NCBI RefSeq assembly: GCF_006716345.1
Contig: NZ_VFOX01000001.1
Span: 1,364,001 to 1,428,000 of the forward strand
DNA length: 64,000 nucleotides
Origin: Microbacterium saperdae
GTDB lineage: Bacteria > Actinomycetota > Actinomycetes > Actinomycetales > Microbacteriaceae
Direction: 5' to 3'
The notes under the pieces are model-generated. The model made no database searches. It saw only the letters and a list, made by a program, of their open reading frames with translations, and was not told where the DNA came from. Of this stretch, positions 25,998 through 34,424 are shown in pieces. The position numbers and the translations under genes are program-made. The first letter of the stretch is position 1; each line of letters opens with the position of its first letter.

Positions 25998-27395
25998 TCA
26001 GAAGTTGATCATGTGGCCGGCGAGACCGTGGAAGCCCTCCTGCAGCGCTTCCGACAGCGTCGGGTGCGTGTGCACGTTGCGTGCCAGCTCGAGCGCCGTG
26101 AGGTCCCACTTCTGGGCCAGGGTCAGTTCCGGCAGGAGCTCCGACACGTCCGGACCGATCATGTGCGCGCCGATGAGCTCGAGGTGCTCGGCGTCGGCGA
26201 TCAGCTTGACGAAGCCGACGGGCTCGCCCAGGCCGTGGGCCTTGCCGTTGGCCATGAACGGGAAGGACACGACCTTGATCTCGCGTCCCTCGTCCTTCGC
26301 CTGCTGCTCCGTGAGACCGAACGAGGCGACCTGCGGCGAGCAGAACGTCGCACGCGGCATCATGCGGTAGTCGCCGAGGGTCTGTGTCTCCGCGCCGCCG
26401 ATGGTCTCGGCAGCGACGACGCCCTGGGCCTCGGCCACGTGAGCCAGCTGCAGCTTGGCGGTCACGTCACCGATCGCGTAGATGCCCTCGACGTTGGTGC
26501 GCATGTGGTCGTCGATGTCGATCGCACCGCGCTCGGTGAGCTTCACGCCGGTGTTCTCCAGGCCGAAGCCCTCGATGTTCGGGGCGAAGCCGACCGACAT
26601 GAGCACCTTGCCGGCATCGATCGAGCTCTGCTGCCCGTCCTTGCCGGTGTAGGTGACCGTGACGGAGGAACCGTTGTCGACGATCGTCTCGACCTTGGTG
26701 GAGGTGAGGATGTCGACGCCGTAGTTCTTGTACTGCTTCGTGATCTCCTTCGACACGTCGGCGTCCTCGTTGGGGAGCGCGCGGTCGAGGAACTCGATGA
26801 TCGTGACCTTCACGCCGTAGTTCGTCAGGACGTAGGCGAACTCCATGCCGATGGCACCGGCGCCGACGATGACGATCGACTCCGGCAGCTCACGGGTCAT
26901 GATCTGCTCTTCGTAGGTCACCACGTTCTCGCTCAGCGTGACGCCCGGGAGCAGTCGCACCTTGGAGCCGGTCGCGATGATCACGTTGTCGAACGTGACC
27001 TCTTCCGTCGAGCCGTCGGCCTTGGCGACCGAGATCGCCTTGGGGCCGGTGAAGGTGCCGCGACCGTTGTACTCGGTCACCTTGTTCTTCTTCATCAGGA
27101 AGTGGATGCCCTTGACGCGGCCCTCCGCGACCTCGCGGCTGCGATCGAACGCCTTGCCGAAGTCGATCGTGAACTCACCCGAGATGCCGAAGAACTCGGC
27201 CTTGTGGTTCAGGGTGTGCGCGAGCTCCGCGTTCTTCAGGAGGGCCTTGGACGGGATGCAGCCCACGTTGAGGCAGACACCGCCCCAGTACTTCTCCTCG
27301 ATGATGGCGGTGGACAGGCCGAGCTGCGCGCTGCGAACCGCAGCGACGTATCCACCAGGACCTGCACCGAGGATGACGACGTCGTAATGAGGCAT
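25998..27395 (-). CDS. lpd: Dihydrolipoyl dehydrogenase (E3)
   Basis: A 465-residue flavoprotein with an FAD motif ([19 protein letters not shown]), the redox-active disulfide [12 protein letters not shown] near residues 39-50, an NAD-binding [13 protein letters not shown], and the C-terminal HTHPTLSEA base. It reoxidises the dihydrolipoyl groups of 2-oxoacid dehydrogenase complexes and is a plausible E3 for the 8.4-11.7 kb operon and for the oxoglutarate dehydrogenase complex. TAGGCT lies 6 nt before the ATG, so a leaderless transcript starts within the copC stop. Confidence 0.95.
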   Translation of the reverse strand: MPHYDVVILGAGPGGYVAAVRSAQLGLSTAIIEEKYWGGVCLNVGCIPSKALLKNAELAHTLNHKAEFFGISGEFTIDFGKAFDRSREVAEGRVKGIHFLMKKNKVTEYNGRGTFTGPKAISVAKADGSTEEVTFDNVIIATGSKVRLLPGVTLSENVVTYEEQIMTRELPESIVIVGAGAIGMEFAYVLTNYGVKVTIIEFLDRALPNEDADVSKEITKQYKNYGVDILTSTKVETIVDNGSSVTVTYTGKDGQQSSIDAGKVLMSVGFAPNIEGFGLENTGVKLTERGAIDIDDHMRTNVEGIYAIGDVTAKLQLAHVAEAQGVVAAETIGGAETQTLGDYRMMPRATFCSPQVASFGLTEQQAKDEGREIKVVSFPFMANGKAHGLGEPVGFVKLIADAEHLELIGAHMIGPDVSELLPELTLAQKWDLTALELARNVHTHPTLSEALQEGFHGLAGHMINF

Positions 27396-27401
27396 GCGTT
27401 A

Positions 27402-27407
27402 AGCCTA
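27402..27407 (-). promoter_or_regulatory. -10 box of lpd
   Basis: On the minus strand TAGGCT ends 6 nt before the lpd ATG and overlaps the stop codon of the upstream CopC-like gene. Confidence 0.55.
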
Positions 27408-28055
27408 TCGCTCCGAAGAGGGGTCGGAATCGGTCGTGGAGCCGTTCCGCCGGGCGCGAACGGTGTACCAGACGATCAGCGCCGCGATGACCGCGATGCC
27501 GCCGATCGACAGCGCCCAGATCCAGGCGGACGCGCCGGATGAGGAATCCGCCTCCGCTGCCGGAGCGGTGGTCGCATCCGGGGCGGTGGTCGGCTCCGAT
27601 GAGGGAGTGGTCGTGGCCGGAGCCGTCGTGGGGGTGGCGGTGGGCGTCGATGCGGTGCCGGTGCTGACGGTGAAGAAGAACTCCTCCGATGTGGGGTGAC
27701 CGTCGCTCGAGACGACCTTCCAGATGACGTGGTACTCGCCGGCTGCGGCTGCGGCCTGCAGAGGCTGCGTCACGATCGCCCCGTCCACGGTCGGTTCGCC
27801 GTCGGTGACCGAGTTCCCGTCCGCGTCGGTCACGACGACCTCGGTCGCTCCGTCGCCTGTGATCAGCTTGGCGCTGAAGGTCAGCGTCAATTCACTCGGA
27901 AGAGTGTCGACGGTGCTGTCGGCCTCCGGAGACGACGACACCAGGGCGTCGTGCGCGGAGGCGGCGAGGGGTGAGAAGAGCACCAGGAATGCGGCGAGGA
28001 GGGTCGCGGCCAGCGCGACGGGGACGACGGGGAAGCGACGGGCTGTGGTCTGCAC
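27405..28055 (-). CDS. Secreted CopC-domain protein with C-terminal membrane anchor
   Basis: A 216-residue protein. A signal peptide ends LAASA-HDAL near residue 35, leaving the N-terminal His of mature CopC. The CopC domain (about 35-130) has SSPEADSTVDTLPSELTLTF and VIWKVVSSDGHPTSEEFFF, with the DGH motif that helps bind copper. A Thr/Ala/Pro linker and a C-terminal membrane helix (IWALSIGGIAVIAALIVWY) follow. It probably binds copper outside the membrane. The GTG at 28055 lies 6 nt after TAGGCT. Confidence 0.85.
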   Translation of the reverse strand: MQTTARRFPVVPVALAATLLAAFLVLFSPLAASAHDALVSSSPEADSTVDTLPSELTLTFSAKLITGDGATEVVVTDADGNSVTDGEPTVDGAIVTQPLQAAAAAGEYHVIWKVVSSDGHPTSEEFFFTVSTGTASTPTATPTTAPATTTPSSEPTTAPDATTAPAAEADSSSGASAWIWALSIGGIAVIAALIVWYTVRARRNGSTTDSDPSSER

Positions 28056-28061
28056 CCTCCC

Positions 28062-28067
28062 AGCCTA
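28062..28067 (-). promoter_or_regulatory. -10 box of the CopC-like gene
   Basis: TAGGCT on the minus strand ends 6 nt before the GTG at 28055; leaderless type. Confidence 0.5.
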
Positions 28068-28130
28068 TGAAACTCCGGTCGGGGATGGCTGAGTGTGAAG
28101 GCGGCCTCCCAGGAGGGCTTCGGAATCCGT

Positions 28131-28136
28131 TAGTCT
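28131..28136 (+). promoter_or_regulatory. -10 box of garA
   Basis: TAGTCT lies 19 nt before the GTG at 28156. The short leader holds GAGGAGGG, a strong ribosome site 4 nt from the start. Confidence 0.5.
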
Positions 28137-28155
28137 GGATGGTGAGGAGGGCACA

Positions 28156-28641
28156 GTGACAGACAGCGACAGCCGACCGGCAGGTGACTCGGCCATTCAC
28201 CGTTCCGGCGAACAACGACATGACGTGACGCAGACGTTCGGACACGATTCGGACCTGTCCTTCGTGCCGTTCGGCGTGGAACTCACCGATGTGGAGCAGA
28301 CCGCGATCGCGGCGCTGCCTTCGGGATCCGCGCTCCTTCTGGTGCGTTCCGGCGCTCTCGCCGGTGCGCGGTACCTCCTGGACACGGACGTGACCACGGT
28401 CGGACGCCACCCCGAGGCCGACATCTTCTTCGACGACGTGACCGTGTCCCGTCGTCATGCCGAGGTCACCCGCAACGGAGCGACCTTCGAGATCATCGAC
28501 CAGCGTTCCCTGAACGGCACCTACGTGAACGGCGAACGCGTCGACCGCAGCCCGTTGGTGGACGGATCAGAGGTCCGTGTCGGCAAATTCCGCCTGAACT
28601 TCTTCGTGTCACCCGTCGATCGCCCCACGGCGAACATCTGA
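28156..28641 (+). CDS. garA: FHA-domain regulator GarA/OdhI
   Basis: A 161-residue protein with a C-terminal FHA domain (about 75-150) containing GRHPEADIFFDDVTVSRRHAE and LNGTYVNGERV, which bind phosphothreonine. The N-terminal tail carries Thr residues in DVTQTFGHD, where GarA/OdhI is phosphorylated by Ser/Thr kinases. Unphosphorylated OdhI inhibits 2-oxoglutarate dehydrogenase, so this is a switch between TCA cycle and glutamate. It is followed by two MerR genes, as in Rv1827-Rv1830. The exact tail sequence differs from the ETTS motif, so the phosphosite is inferred. Confidence 0.85.
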   Translation: MTDSDSRPAGDSAIHRSGEQRHDVTQTFGHDSDLSFVPFGVELTDVEQTAIAALPSGSALLLVRSGALAGARYLLDTDVTTVGRHPEADIFFDDVTVSRRHAEVTRNGATFEIIDQRSLNGTYVNGERVDRSPLVDGSEVRVGKFRLNFFVSPVDRPTANI

Positions 28642-29327
28642 TGGCGGCCTCTCCCGCCCGCGAACGCTCTGCGTCCGCGGGCCTGTTGAGTATCGGCCAG
28701 GTGCTGGCCAGACTCACACCGGAGTTCCCCGAGCTCACCTCCAGCAAGCTGCGCTTCCTCGAGGTCCAGGGCATCGTCACTCCCTCTCGGACTGAGTCCG
28801 GATATCGCAAGTTCTCCACGGCGGACATCGAACGGCTCCGTCTGGGTCTCACGCTGCAGCGTGATCACTATCTCCCGCTGAGCGTCATCCGTGAGCAGCT
28901 CGACGAGGCGGATGCGCGCGGCGAGGGTGCCTCCCTCACGCCGCCTCCCTCGATCGCGCCGGCGCCGCGGCGCTACCGTCGTGACGAGCTCCTCGCCGCA
29001 GCAGGGGCCGGCCCTCAGCTGCTCAACGATGCGATCAGCACGGGCGTCATCACGGCGCAGGAGAACTACTCGGAGTCGGTCGTCACGCTGCTGCGTGGTC
29101 TCGTGGCGCTCGACCGTCACGGCATCGAGCCCCGGCACCTCCGCTCACTGCGCCAGGGCGCTGAACGCGAGGTCGCGCTCATCGAGTCGGCGATGTCGGC
29201 TCTGCTCCGCCGGACGGATGCGACGTCGCGCGCCAAGGCGAGCGAGCTGGCGCCTGAACTGGCCACGAAGATCGACGAGGTGCGCTCGCTCTTCGTCAAG
29301 GATGCGTTGTCGCGGGTCCTTTCGTAA
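28641..29327 (+). CDS. ftsR: MerR-family regulator FtsR
   Basis: A 228-residue MerR protein with an HTH (LSIGQVLARLTPEFPELTSS) and the GYRKFSTADIERLR signature, then a coiled/helical C-terminal half. Its ATG overlaps the garA stop by 1 nt. The ortholog in Corynebacterium glutamicum, next to odhI, activates ftsZ; the M. tuberculosis counterpart is Rv1828. The ftsZ gene is about 30 kb downstream in this same window. The symbol rests on position and family. Confidence 0.75.
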   Translation: MAASPARERSASAGLLSIGQVLARLTPEFPELTSSKLRFLEVQGIVTPSRTESGYRKFSTADIERLRLGLTLQRDHYLPLSVIREQLDEADARGEGASLTPPPSIAPAPRRYRRDELLAAAGAGPQLLNDAISTGVITAQENYSESVVTLLRGLVALDRHGIEPRHLRSLRQGAEREVALIESAMSALLRRTDATSRAKASELAPELATKIDEVRSLFVKDALSRVLS

Positions 29328-29426
29328 CGAACTGATTGCGACACACCTTCGGCGTCGCACGGATGTCATTGCTGCTGCCTGGGCACTGCTCTACCGTGGA
29401 GATAACCGTTCCAGGGAGGAATTCAG

Positions 29427-29972
29427 ATGAATGCGGATGAGCTCGCAGGAGACCCGCGCTTCGTGCCCGAACTCCTCTTCACGGACGGTCTTCCGGCCAT
29501 GGACGACGAGGTCGGCTATCGCGGAGCCGTCGCGGCCCGTGCCGCCGGTATCACCTACCGTCAGCTCGACTACTGGGCTCGTACCGAGCTCGTGGAGCCC
29601 ACCGTGCGCGGCGCCAGCGGCTCCGGTTCGCAGCGTCTGTACGGCTTCCGCGACATCCTCGTGCTCAAGCTCGTGAAGAGCCTGCTCGACACCGGCATCT
29701 CGCTCCAGCAGATCCGCACCGCGGTGGAGGAACTCCGCCGGGCCGGCATCCGCGATCTCGCCGGAACGACTCTGATGAGCGACGGCGCCTCGGTCTACCT
29801 CTGCACCTCCAACGACGAGGTCATCGACCTGGTCAGCCGGGGGCAGGGAGTGTTCGGCATCGCCGTGGGCAAAGTCCTGCGCGAGGTCGAGTCGACGCTC
29901 GTGCAGTTCGACGCGACGGTCCCCGACCCGGTGGACGAGCTCAGCGCCCGTCGATCCCAGCGTTCCGCCTAG
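29427..29972 (+). CDS. Second MerR-family regulator (Rv1830/ResR-like)
   Basis: A 181-residue MerR protein containing AGITYRQLDYWARTELVEPT and RLYGFRDILVLKLVKSLLDT, the DNA-binding half of the family. AGGGAGGA precedes the ATG by 7 nt. Order garA-merR-merR matches Rv1827-Rv1828-Rv1830, but the DUF151 nuclease gene that lies between the MerR genes in mycobacteria is missing. The M. tuberculosis homologue is linked to growth and antibiotic resilience; the role here is unknown. Confidence 0.8.
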   Translation: MNADELAGDPRFVPELLFTDGLPAMDDEVGYRGAVAARAAGITYRQLDYWARTELVEPTVRGASGSGSQRLYGFRDILVLKLVKSLLDTGISLQQIRTAVEELRRAGIRDLAGTTLMSDGASVYLCTSNDEVIDLVSRGQGVFGIAVGKVLREVESTLVQFDATVPDPVDELSARRSQRSA

Positions 29973-29993
29973 AACAGCTTCCGCTTCACGCAG

Positions 29994-30022
29994 AACGGCC
30001 ATCCTCGATGAGGATGGCCGTT
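29994..30022. terminator. Bidirectional terminator after the second merR gene
   Basis: AACGGCCATCCTC and GAGGATGGCCGTT form a perfect 13-bp stem with a 3-nt loop followed by T residues, between convergent genes. Confidence 0.9.
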
Positions 30023-30044
30023 TCGCTGTGTGCGCGTGTACTGG

Positions 30045-30866
30045 TCAGTTCTGCGTGCCGTTGTCCGCGACGGCGATGCGTCCGGTGCGGATGATGCGGT
30101 CGAGAAGCTGGTCGAAGTCCGCGGCGAGCTCCTGTGCGGAATCGCCGGGCCAGATGTGCAGGGGCTTCGCGGCGCCCTGGGCCTGCTGCAATGAGGTGCG
30201 CTCGGGGAGCTGGGGCGAGAGGACGAGCGGCCCGAACATGTCGCGGAGCTCCTTGATGCGGAACTGGTGCTCGATGGACTGCGGACGCACGCGGTTCACC
30301 ACGATGCCGAGGGGCTGAAGACGGGGCGAGAGGCCGCGACGGATCTCCTCGATCGCGCGGAGGGCACGGTCGGCGGCGGCCACGGAGAAGAGACCGGGCT
30401 CGGTGACGACCATGACGCGGTCACTGGCCGCCCACGCCGTGCGCGTCAGGGCGTTCAAGGACGGTGCGCAGTCGATGAGCACGAGGTCGTAATCGGCTTC
30501 GACGGCGGCGAGTGCCTCCTCGAGCTTCCACACGTCGCGCACGCTGGGGTGCGGCCCGTCGAAGTTGATCGCCGAGGGGCTGCCGATGAGGACGTCGATG
30601 GTGCCGGGGTGCACCTTCGCCCATCCGCTGGAGGTGATCGCCTGTCGGACGACCTTCTCCTTCGGATTCGCCAGGACATCGGCGATGTTGAGCCGACCGG
30701 CCACCTGGATATCCATCCCGGTGGACACATCGGACTGAGGGTCGAGGTCGACGACGAGAGTACGGACGCCCCGGGCGAAGGCCGCTGAGGCCAGGCCGAG
30801 GGTCACGGTCGTCTTGCCGACGCCTCCCTTGAGAGAGCTGACGCTGAGTACGTGCACGGACTCCAC
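30045..30866 (-). CDS. ParA-family ATPase
   Basis: A 273-residue Walker ATPase with the deviant Walker [30 protein letters not shown], and a LVLIDCAPSLNALTRTA switch. The GTG at 30866 has GGAAGG 5 nt upstream; a GTG nine bases later is an alternative. No ParB partner is adjacent, so it is not the chromosomal parAB pair; it may position other cargo. It faces pyc across a 84-bp divergent promoter region. Confidence 0.85.
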   Translation of the reverse strand: MESVHVLSVSSLKGGVGKTTVTLGLASAAFARGVRTLVVDLDPQSDVSTGMDIQVAGRLNIADVLANPKEKVVRQAITSSGWAKVHPGTIDVLIGSPSAINFDGPHPSVRDVWKLEEALAAVEADYDLVLIDCAPSLNALTRTAWAASDRVMVVTEPGLFSVAAADRALRAIEEIRRGLSPRLQPLGIVVNRVRPQSIEHQFRIKELRDMFGPLVLSPQLPERTSLQQAQGAAKPLHIWPGDSAQELAADFDQLLDRIIRTGRIAVADNGTQN

Positions 30867-30878
30867 GTTACCTTCCCC

Positions 30879-30884
30879 TAGGCT
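30879..30884 (+). promoter_or_regulatory. Candidate -10 box of pyc
   Basis: TAGGCT is located 66 nt before the pyc ATG, giving a leader of roughly 60 nt in the parA-pyc divergent gap. Confidence 0.35.
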
Positions 30885-30950
30885 GGGGGAACACTCAGCC
30901 CCGCCCCATGTGCGTCGAAAACGCCGCACATCGAGCTTTCAGAGGTGTGC

Positions 30951-33900
30951 ATGTTCAAGAAGATCCTTGTGGCCAATCGCGGCGAGATCGCGATCCGTGC
31001 CTTCCGTGCGGCTGTCGAAGTCGGAGCGAGGACCGTCGCCGTCTTCCCGCACGAGGACCGCGGTTCCGTGCATCGGCTGAAGGCTGATGAAGCCTACGAG
31101 ATCGGCGAGCGGGGTCACCCCGTCCGCGCCTACCTCAGCGTCGACGAGATCATCCGTGTCGCGCGCGAGTCCGGCGCCGACGCGATCTACCCGGGCTACG
31201 GCTTCCTCTCCGAGAACCCGGAGCTGGCGGAGAAGGCCGCCGCGAACGGGATCGTCTTCATCGGGCCCCCAGCTGCCGTGCTCGAGATGGCCGGCAACAA
31301 GGTCGAGGCCAAGCGGCACGCGATCGAGGCCGGCGTGCCGGTGCTGCGCTCCACGGAGGCGTCGGACGACGTCGAGCTCCTCGTCTCCCAGGCGGCCGAG
31401 ATCGGGTTCCCGCTCTTCGCGAAGGCGGTGGCGGGTGGCGGCGGTCGCGGGATGCGGCGTGTCGCGACCGCAGACGAGCTCGCACCGGCGCTCGCTGAGG
31501 CGATGCGCGAGGCAGCGAGTGCTTTCGGTGACGCGCGCATGTTCCTGGAGCAGGCCGTGGTGCGGCCCCGCCACATCGAGGTGCAGATCCTCGCCGACAA
31601 GACCGGCGAGACCGTCCACCTGTTCGAGCGCGACTGCTCGGTGCAGCGTCGTCACCAGAAGGTCGTCGAGATCGCTCCGGCCCCGAACCTGGATGACAGC
31701 ATCCGCACCGCCCTCCACGGCTACGCGGTCGCCTTCGCGCGGTCCATCGGCTACGAGAACGCCGGTACGGTCGAGTTCCTGCTGGAGACGGCGGGGGAGC
31801 GCGCCGGCGAAGTGGTGTTCATCGAGATGAACCCGCGCATCCAGGTCGAGCACACGGTCACGGAGGAGGTCACCGACGTCGACCTCGTTCAGAGCCAGAT
31901 GCGGATCGCCGCCGGGCAGTCCCTCGCGCAGCTGGGCCTGCAGCAGGAGAACCTGCACGTGCGCGGTGCGGCGCTGCAGTGCCGCATCACCACGGAGGAC
32001 CCGACCCAGGGATTCCGCCCGGACACGGGAAAGATCACGACATACCGCTCGCCCGGTGGAGCCGGCATCCGTCTCGATGGCGGAACCGTGCACCAGGGCG
32101 CGCAGATCAGCCCGCATTTCGACTCGATGCTCGCCAAGCTCACCTGTCGCGGGCGTGATTTCCCCGCCGCCGTGGCCCGTGCGCGCCGCGCACTGGCGGA
32201 GTTCCGCATCCGCGGTGTCTCCACCAACATCCCGTTCCTCCAGGCGCTGCTCGAAGACGATGCCTTCATCGCCGGCGATGTCAGCACCTCGTTCATCGAC
32301 GAGCGCCCTGAGCTCCTGCGTGGGCGGGTGTCGAAGGACCGTGGCACGAAGATGCTGAACTGGCTCGTGGACGTCACCGTCAACAAGCCTCACGGTGCGC
32401 ATCCCGGTGCCGTCGACCCGCGGACCAAGCTCCCTGCCGTCGACCTGACCGCGCAGCCTGCCGCCGGTTCACGTCAGCGACTGCTCGAGCTCGGCCCTGA
32501 GGGCTTCGCGCGCAGCCTGCGTGAGCAGACCGCCCTGGCGATCACCGACACGACCTTCCGTGACGCCCACCAGTCCCTGCTGGCCACACGGGTGCGCACG
32601 AAGGATCTCGTCGCCGTGGCGCCGTACATCTCGCAGCTGACCCCCGGTCTGCTCTCGGTCGAGGCATGGGGTGGCGCGACGTACGATGTCGCGCTCCGGT
32701 TCCTCGGCGAAGATCCCTGGGAGCGTCTCGACAAGCTGCGGGAGGCGCTGCCGAACGTCGCGATCCAGATGCTGCTGCGCGGACGCAACACCGTCGGATA
32801 CACCCCCTACCCGACGGCCGTGACCGATGCCTTCGTGGCAGAGGCGGCGGCGAGCGGCGTCGACATCTTCCGCATCTTCGACGCGCTCAACGACGTCGAG
32901 CAGATGCGGCCGGCGATCGAGGCGGTGCGCCGCACCGGCACCGCGGTCGCCGAGGTGGCGCTGTGCTACACGGGAGACCTGCTCAACCCGGCCGAGGATC
33001 TCTACACACTCGACTACTACCTCGGGCTCGCTCAGCAGATCGTCGACGCCGGAGCGCACATCATCGCGATCAAGGACATGGCGGGACTCCTGCGTCCTGC
33101 GGCCGCCGCGAAGCTCGTCGCTGCGCTCCGCGAGCGTTTCGACCTGCCGGTGCACCTGCACACCCACGACACCCCGGGTGGTCAGCTCGCGACTCTGCTC
33201 GCGGCCAGCGCGGTGGGAGTCGACGCCGTGGATGCGGCATCCGCCCCGCTGTCGGGGACCACCAGTCAGCCCTCGCTGTCGGCACTCGTCGCCGCACTCG
33301 CGCACACCGAGCGCGACAGCGGCATCGATCTCGGGGGAGTCTCCGACCTCGAGCCGTACTGGGAGGCTGTCCGTCACCAGTACGCGCCGTTCGAGTCGGG
33401 TCTGCCCGGCCCCACCGGCCGTGTCTACCACCACGAGATCCCGGGTGGTCAGCTGTCGAACCTGCGCCAGCAGGCGAAGGCGCTCGGTCTCGCCGACGAC
33501 TTCGAACTCATCGAGGACATGTACGCCGCGGCGGACCGCATCCTCGGGCGCGTGCCGAAGGTGACCCCGTCGTCGAAGGTGGTCGGTGATCTCGCCCTGC
33601 ACCTCGCGGCCGTCAAGGCCGACCCGGCCGACTTCGAGGCGAACCCCGAGAAGTACGACGTGCCGGACTCGGTCGTGGGCTTCATGGCCGGAGAGCTGGG
33701 CGATCTGCCCGGTGGATGGCCGGAGCCCTTCCGCACCAAGGTGCTCGCCGGTCGCTCCGTGCGCCCCGGCGTGACGGCCATCACCGCGGACGATGAAGCG
33801 GCCCTCGCGGGGGACAGCCTCACCCGGCGTGCGCGACTGAACACCCTGCTGTTCCCTGCGCCGACTCAGGAGTTCACGCAGATGCGCGAGCTGTTCGGCG

Positions 33901-34358
33901 ACCTCTCGGTGCTCGACACGAGCGACTACCTCTACGGTCTGGTGCAGGGTCAGGAGCATCTGATCGAGATCGATCGCGGCGTGCAGCTCTACGTCGGGCT
34001 CGAAGCCATCGGCGACGCCGACGAGCGGGGCATGCGCACCGTGATGACGACGCTGAACGGCCAGCTGCGCCCGGTGTTCATACGTGATCGCTCCATCACG
34101 GTGGATGCACACGAGGTCGAGAAGGCCGACACCTCGGTGCCCGGTCAGGTGGCCGCTCCGTTCTCGGGCGTGGTGACGCTCAAGGCCGAGATCGGTGCCG
34201 TCGTCAGGGCCGGGGAACCGGTCGCTTCGATCGAGGCGATGAAGATGGAAGCGGCGATCACCTCGCCCGTCGATGGAGTCGTCGAACGCCATGCGATCGC
34301 CGAGACGCAGCAGGTGGATGCCGGAGATCTTTTGGTCGTGATCCGTCCCGCGCACTAA
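30951..34358 (+). CDS. pyc: Pyruvate carboxylase
   Basis: A 1135-residue single-chain enzyme. It has a biotin carboxylase domain (MFKKILVANRGEIAIR, then KAVAGGGGRGMR), the carboxyltransferase domain (DTTFRDAHQSLLATRVRT, near residue 535), and a C-terminal biotin carrier with EAMKMEA, the biotinyl Lys at about 1098. It converts pyruvate, bicarbonate and ATP to oxaloacetate for anaplerosis. The ATG at 30951 is preceded by AGAGG and matches usual Pyc starts; the GTG at 30945 is less likely. Confidence 0.96.
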   Translation: MFKKILVANRGEIAIRAFRAAVEVGARTVAVFPHEDRGSVHRLKADEAYEIGERGHPVRAYLSVDEIIRVARESGADAIYPGYGFLSENPELAEKAAANGIVFIGPPAAVLEMAGNKVEAKRHAIEAGVPVLRSTEASDDVELLVSQAAEIGFPLFAKAVAGGGGRGMRRVATADELAPALAEAMREAASAFGDARMFLEQAVVRPRHIEVQILADKTGETVHLFERDCSVQRRHQKVVEIAPAPNLDDSIRTALHGYAVAFARSIGYENAGTVEFLLETAGERAGEVVFIEMNPRIQVEHTVTEEVTDVDLVQSQMRIAAGQSLAQLGLQQENLHVRGAALQCRITTEDPTQGFRPDTGKITTYRSPGGAGIRLDGGTVHQGAQISPHFDSMLAKLTCRGRDFPAAVARARRALAEFRIRGVSTNIPFLQALLEDDAFIAGDVSTSFIDERPELLRGRVSKDRGTKMLNWLVDVTVNKPHGAHPGAVDPRTKLPAVDLTAQPAAGSRQRLLELGPEGFARSLREQTALAITDTTFRDAHQSLLATRVRTKDLVAVAPYISQLTPGLLSVEAWGGATYDVALRFLGEDPWERLDKLREALPNVAIQMLLRGRNTVGYTPYPTAVTDAFVAEAAASGVDIFRIFDALNDVEQMRPAIEAVRRTGTAVAEVALCYTGDLLNPAEDLYTLDYYLGLAQQIVDAGAHIIAIKDMAGLLRPAAAAKLVAALRERFDLPVHLHTHDTPGGQLATLLAASAVGVDAVDAASAPLSGTTSQPSLSALVAALAHTERDSGIDLGGVSDLEPYWEAVRHQYAPFESGLPGPTGRVYHHEIPGGQLSNLRQQAKALGLADDFELIEDMYAAADRILGRVPKVTPSSKVVGDLALHLAAVKADPADFEANPEKYDVPDSVVGFMAGELGDLPGGWPEPFRTKVLAGRSVRPGVTAITADDEAALAGDSLTRRARLNTLLFPAPTQEFTQMRELFGDLSVLDTSDYLYGLVQGQEHLIEIDRGVQLYVGLEAIGDADERGMRTVMTTLNGQLRPVFIRDRSITVDAHEVEKADTSVPGQVAAPFSGVVTLKAEIGAVVRAGEPVASIEAMKMEAAITSPVDGVVERHAIAETQQVDAGDLLVVIRPAH

Positions 34359-34424
34359 TCTTGGGCGGGCGAGGGCCGCGCACCAGGTGCGCACCCGAGG
34401 CCCGCACAGGCTTGGAGCGACACC

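Noticed and set aside
29337..29359. TGCGAC/GTCGCA inverted repeat between the two merR genes as an operator
   Set aside because: The 6-bp GC-rich arms with 11-bp gap are not exceptional at this GC content.
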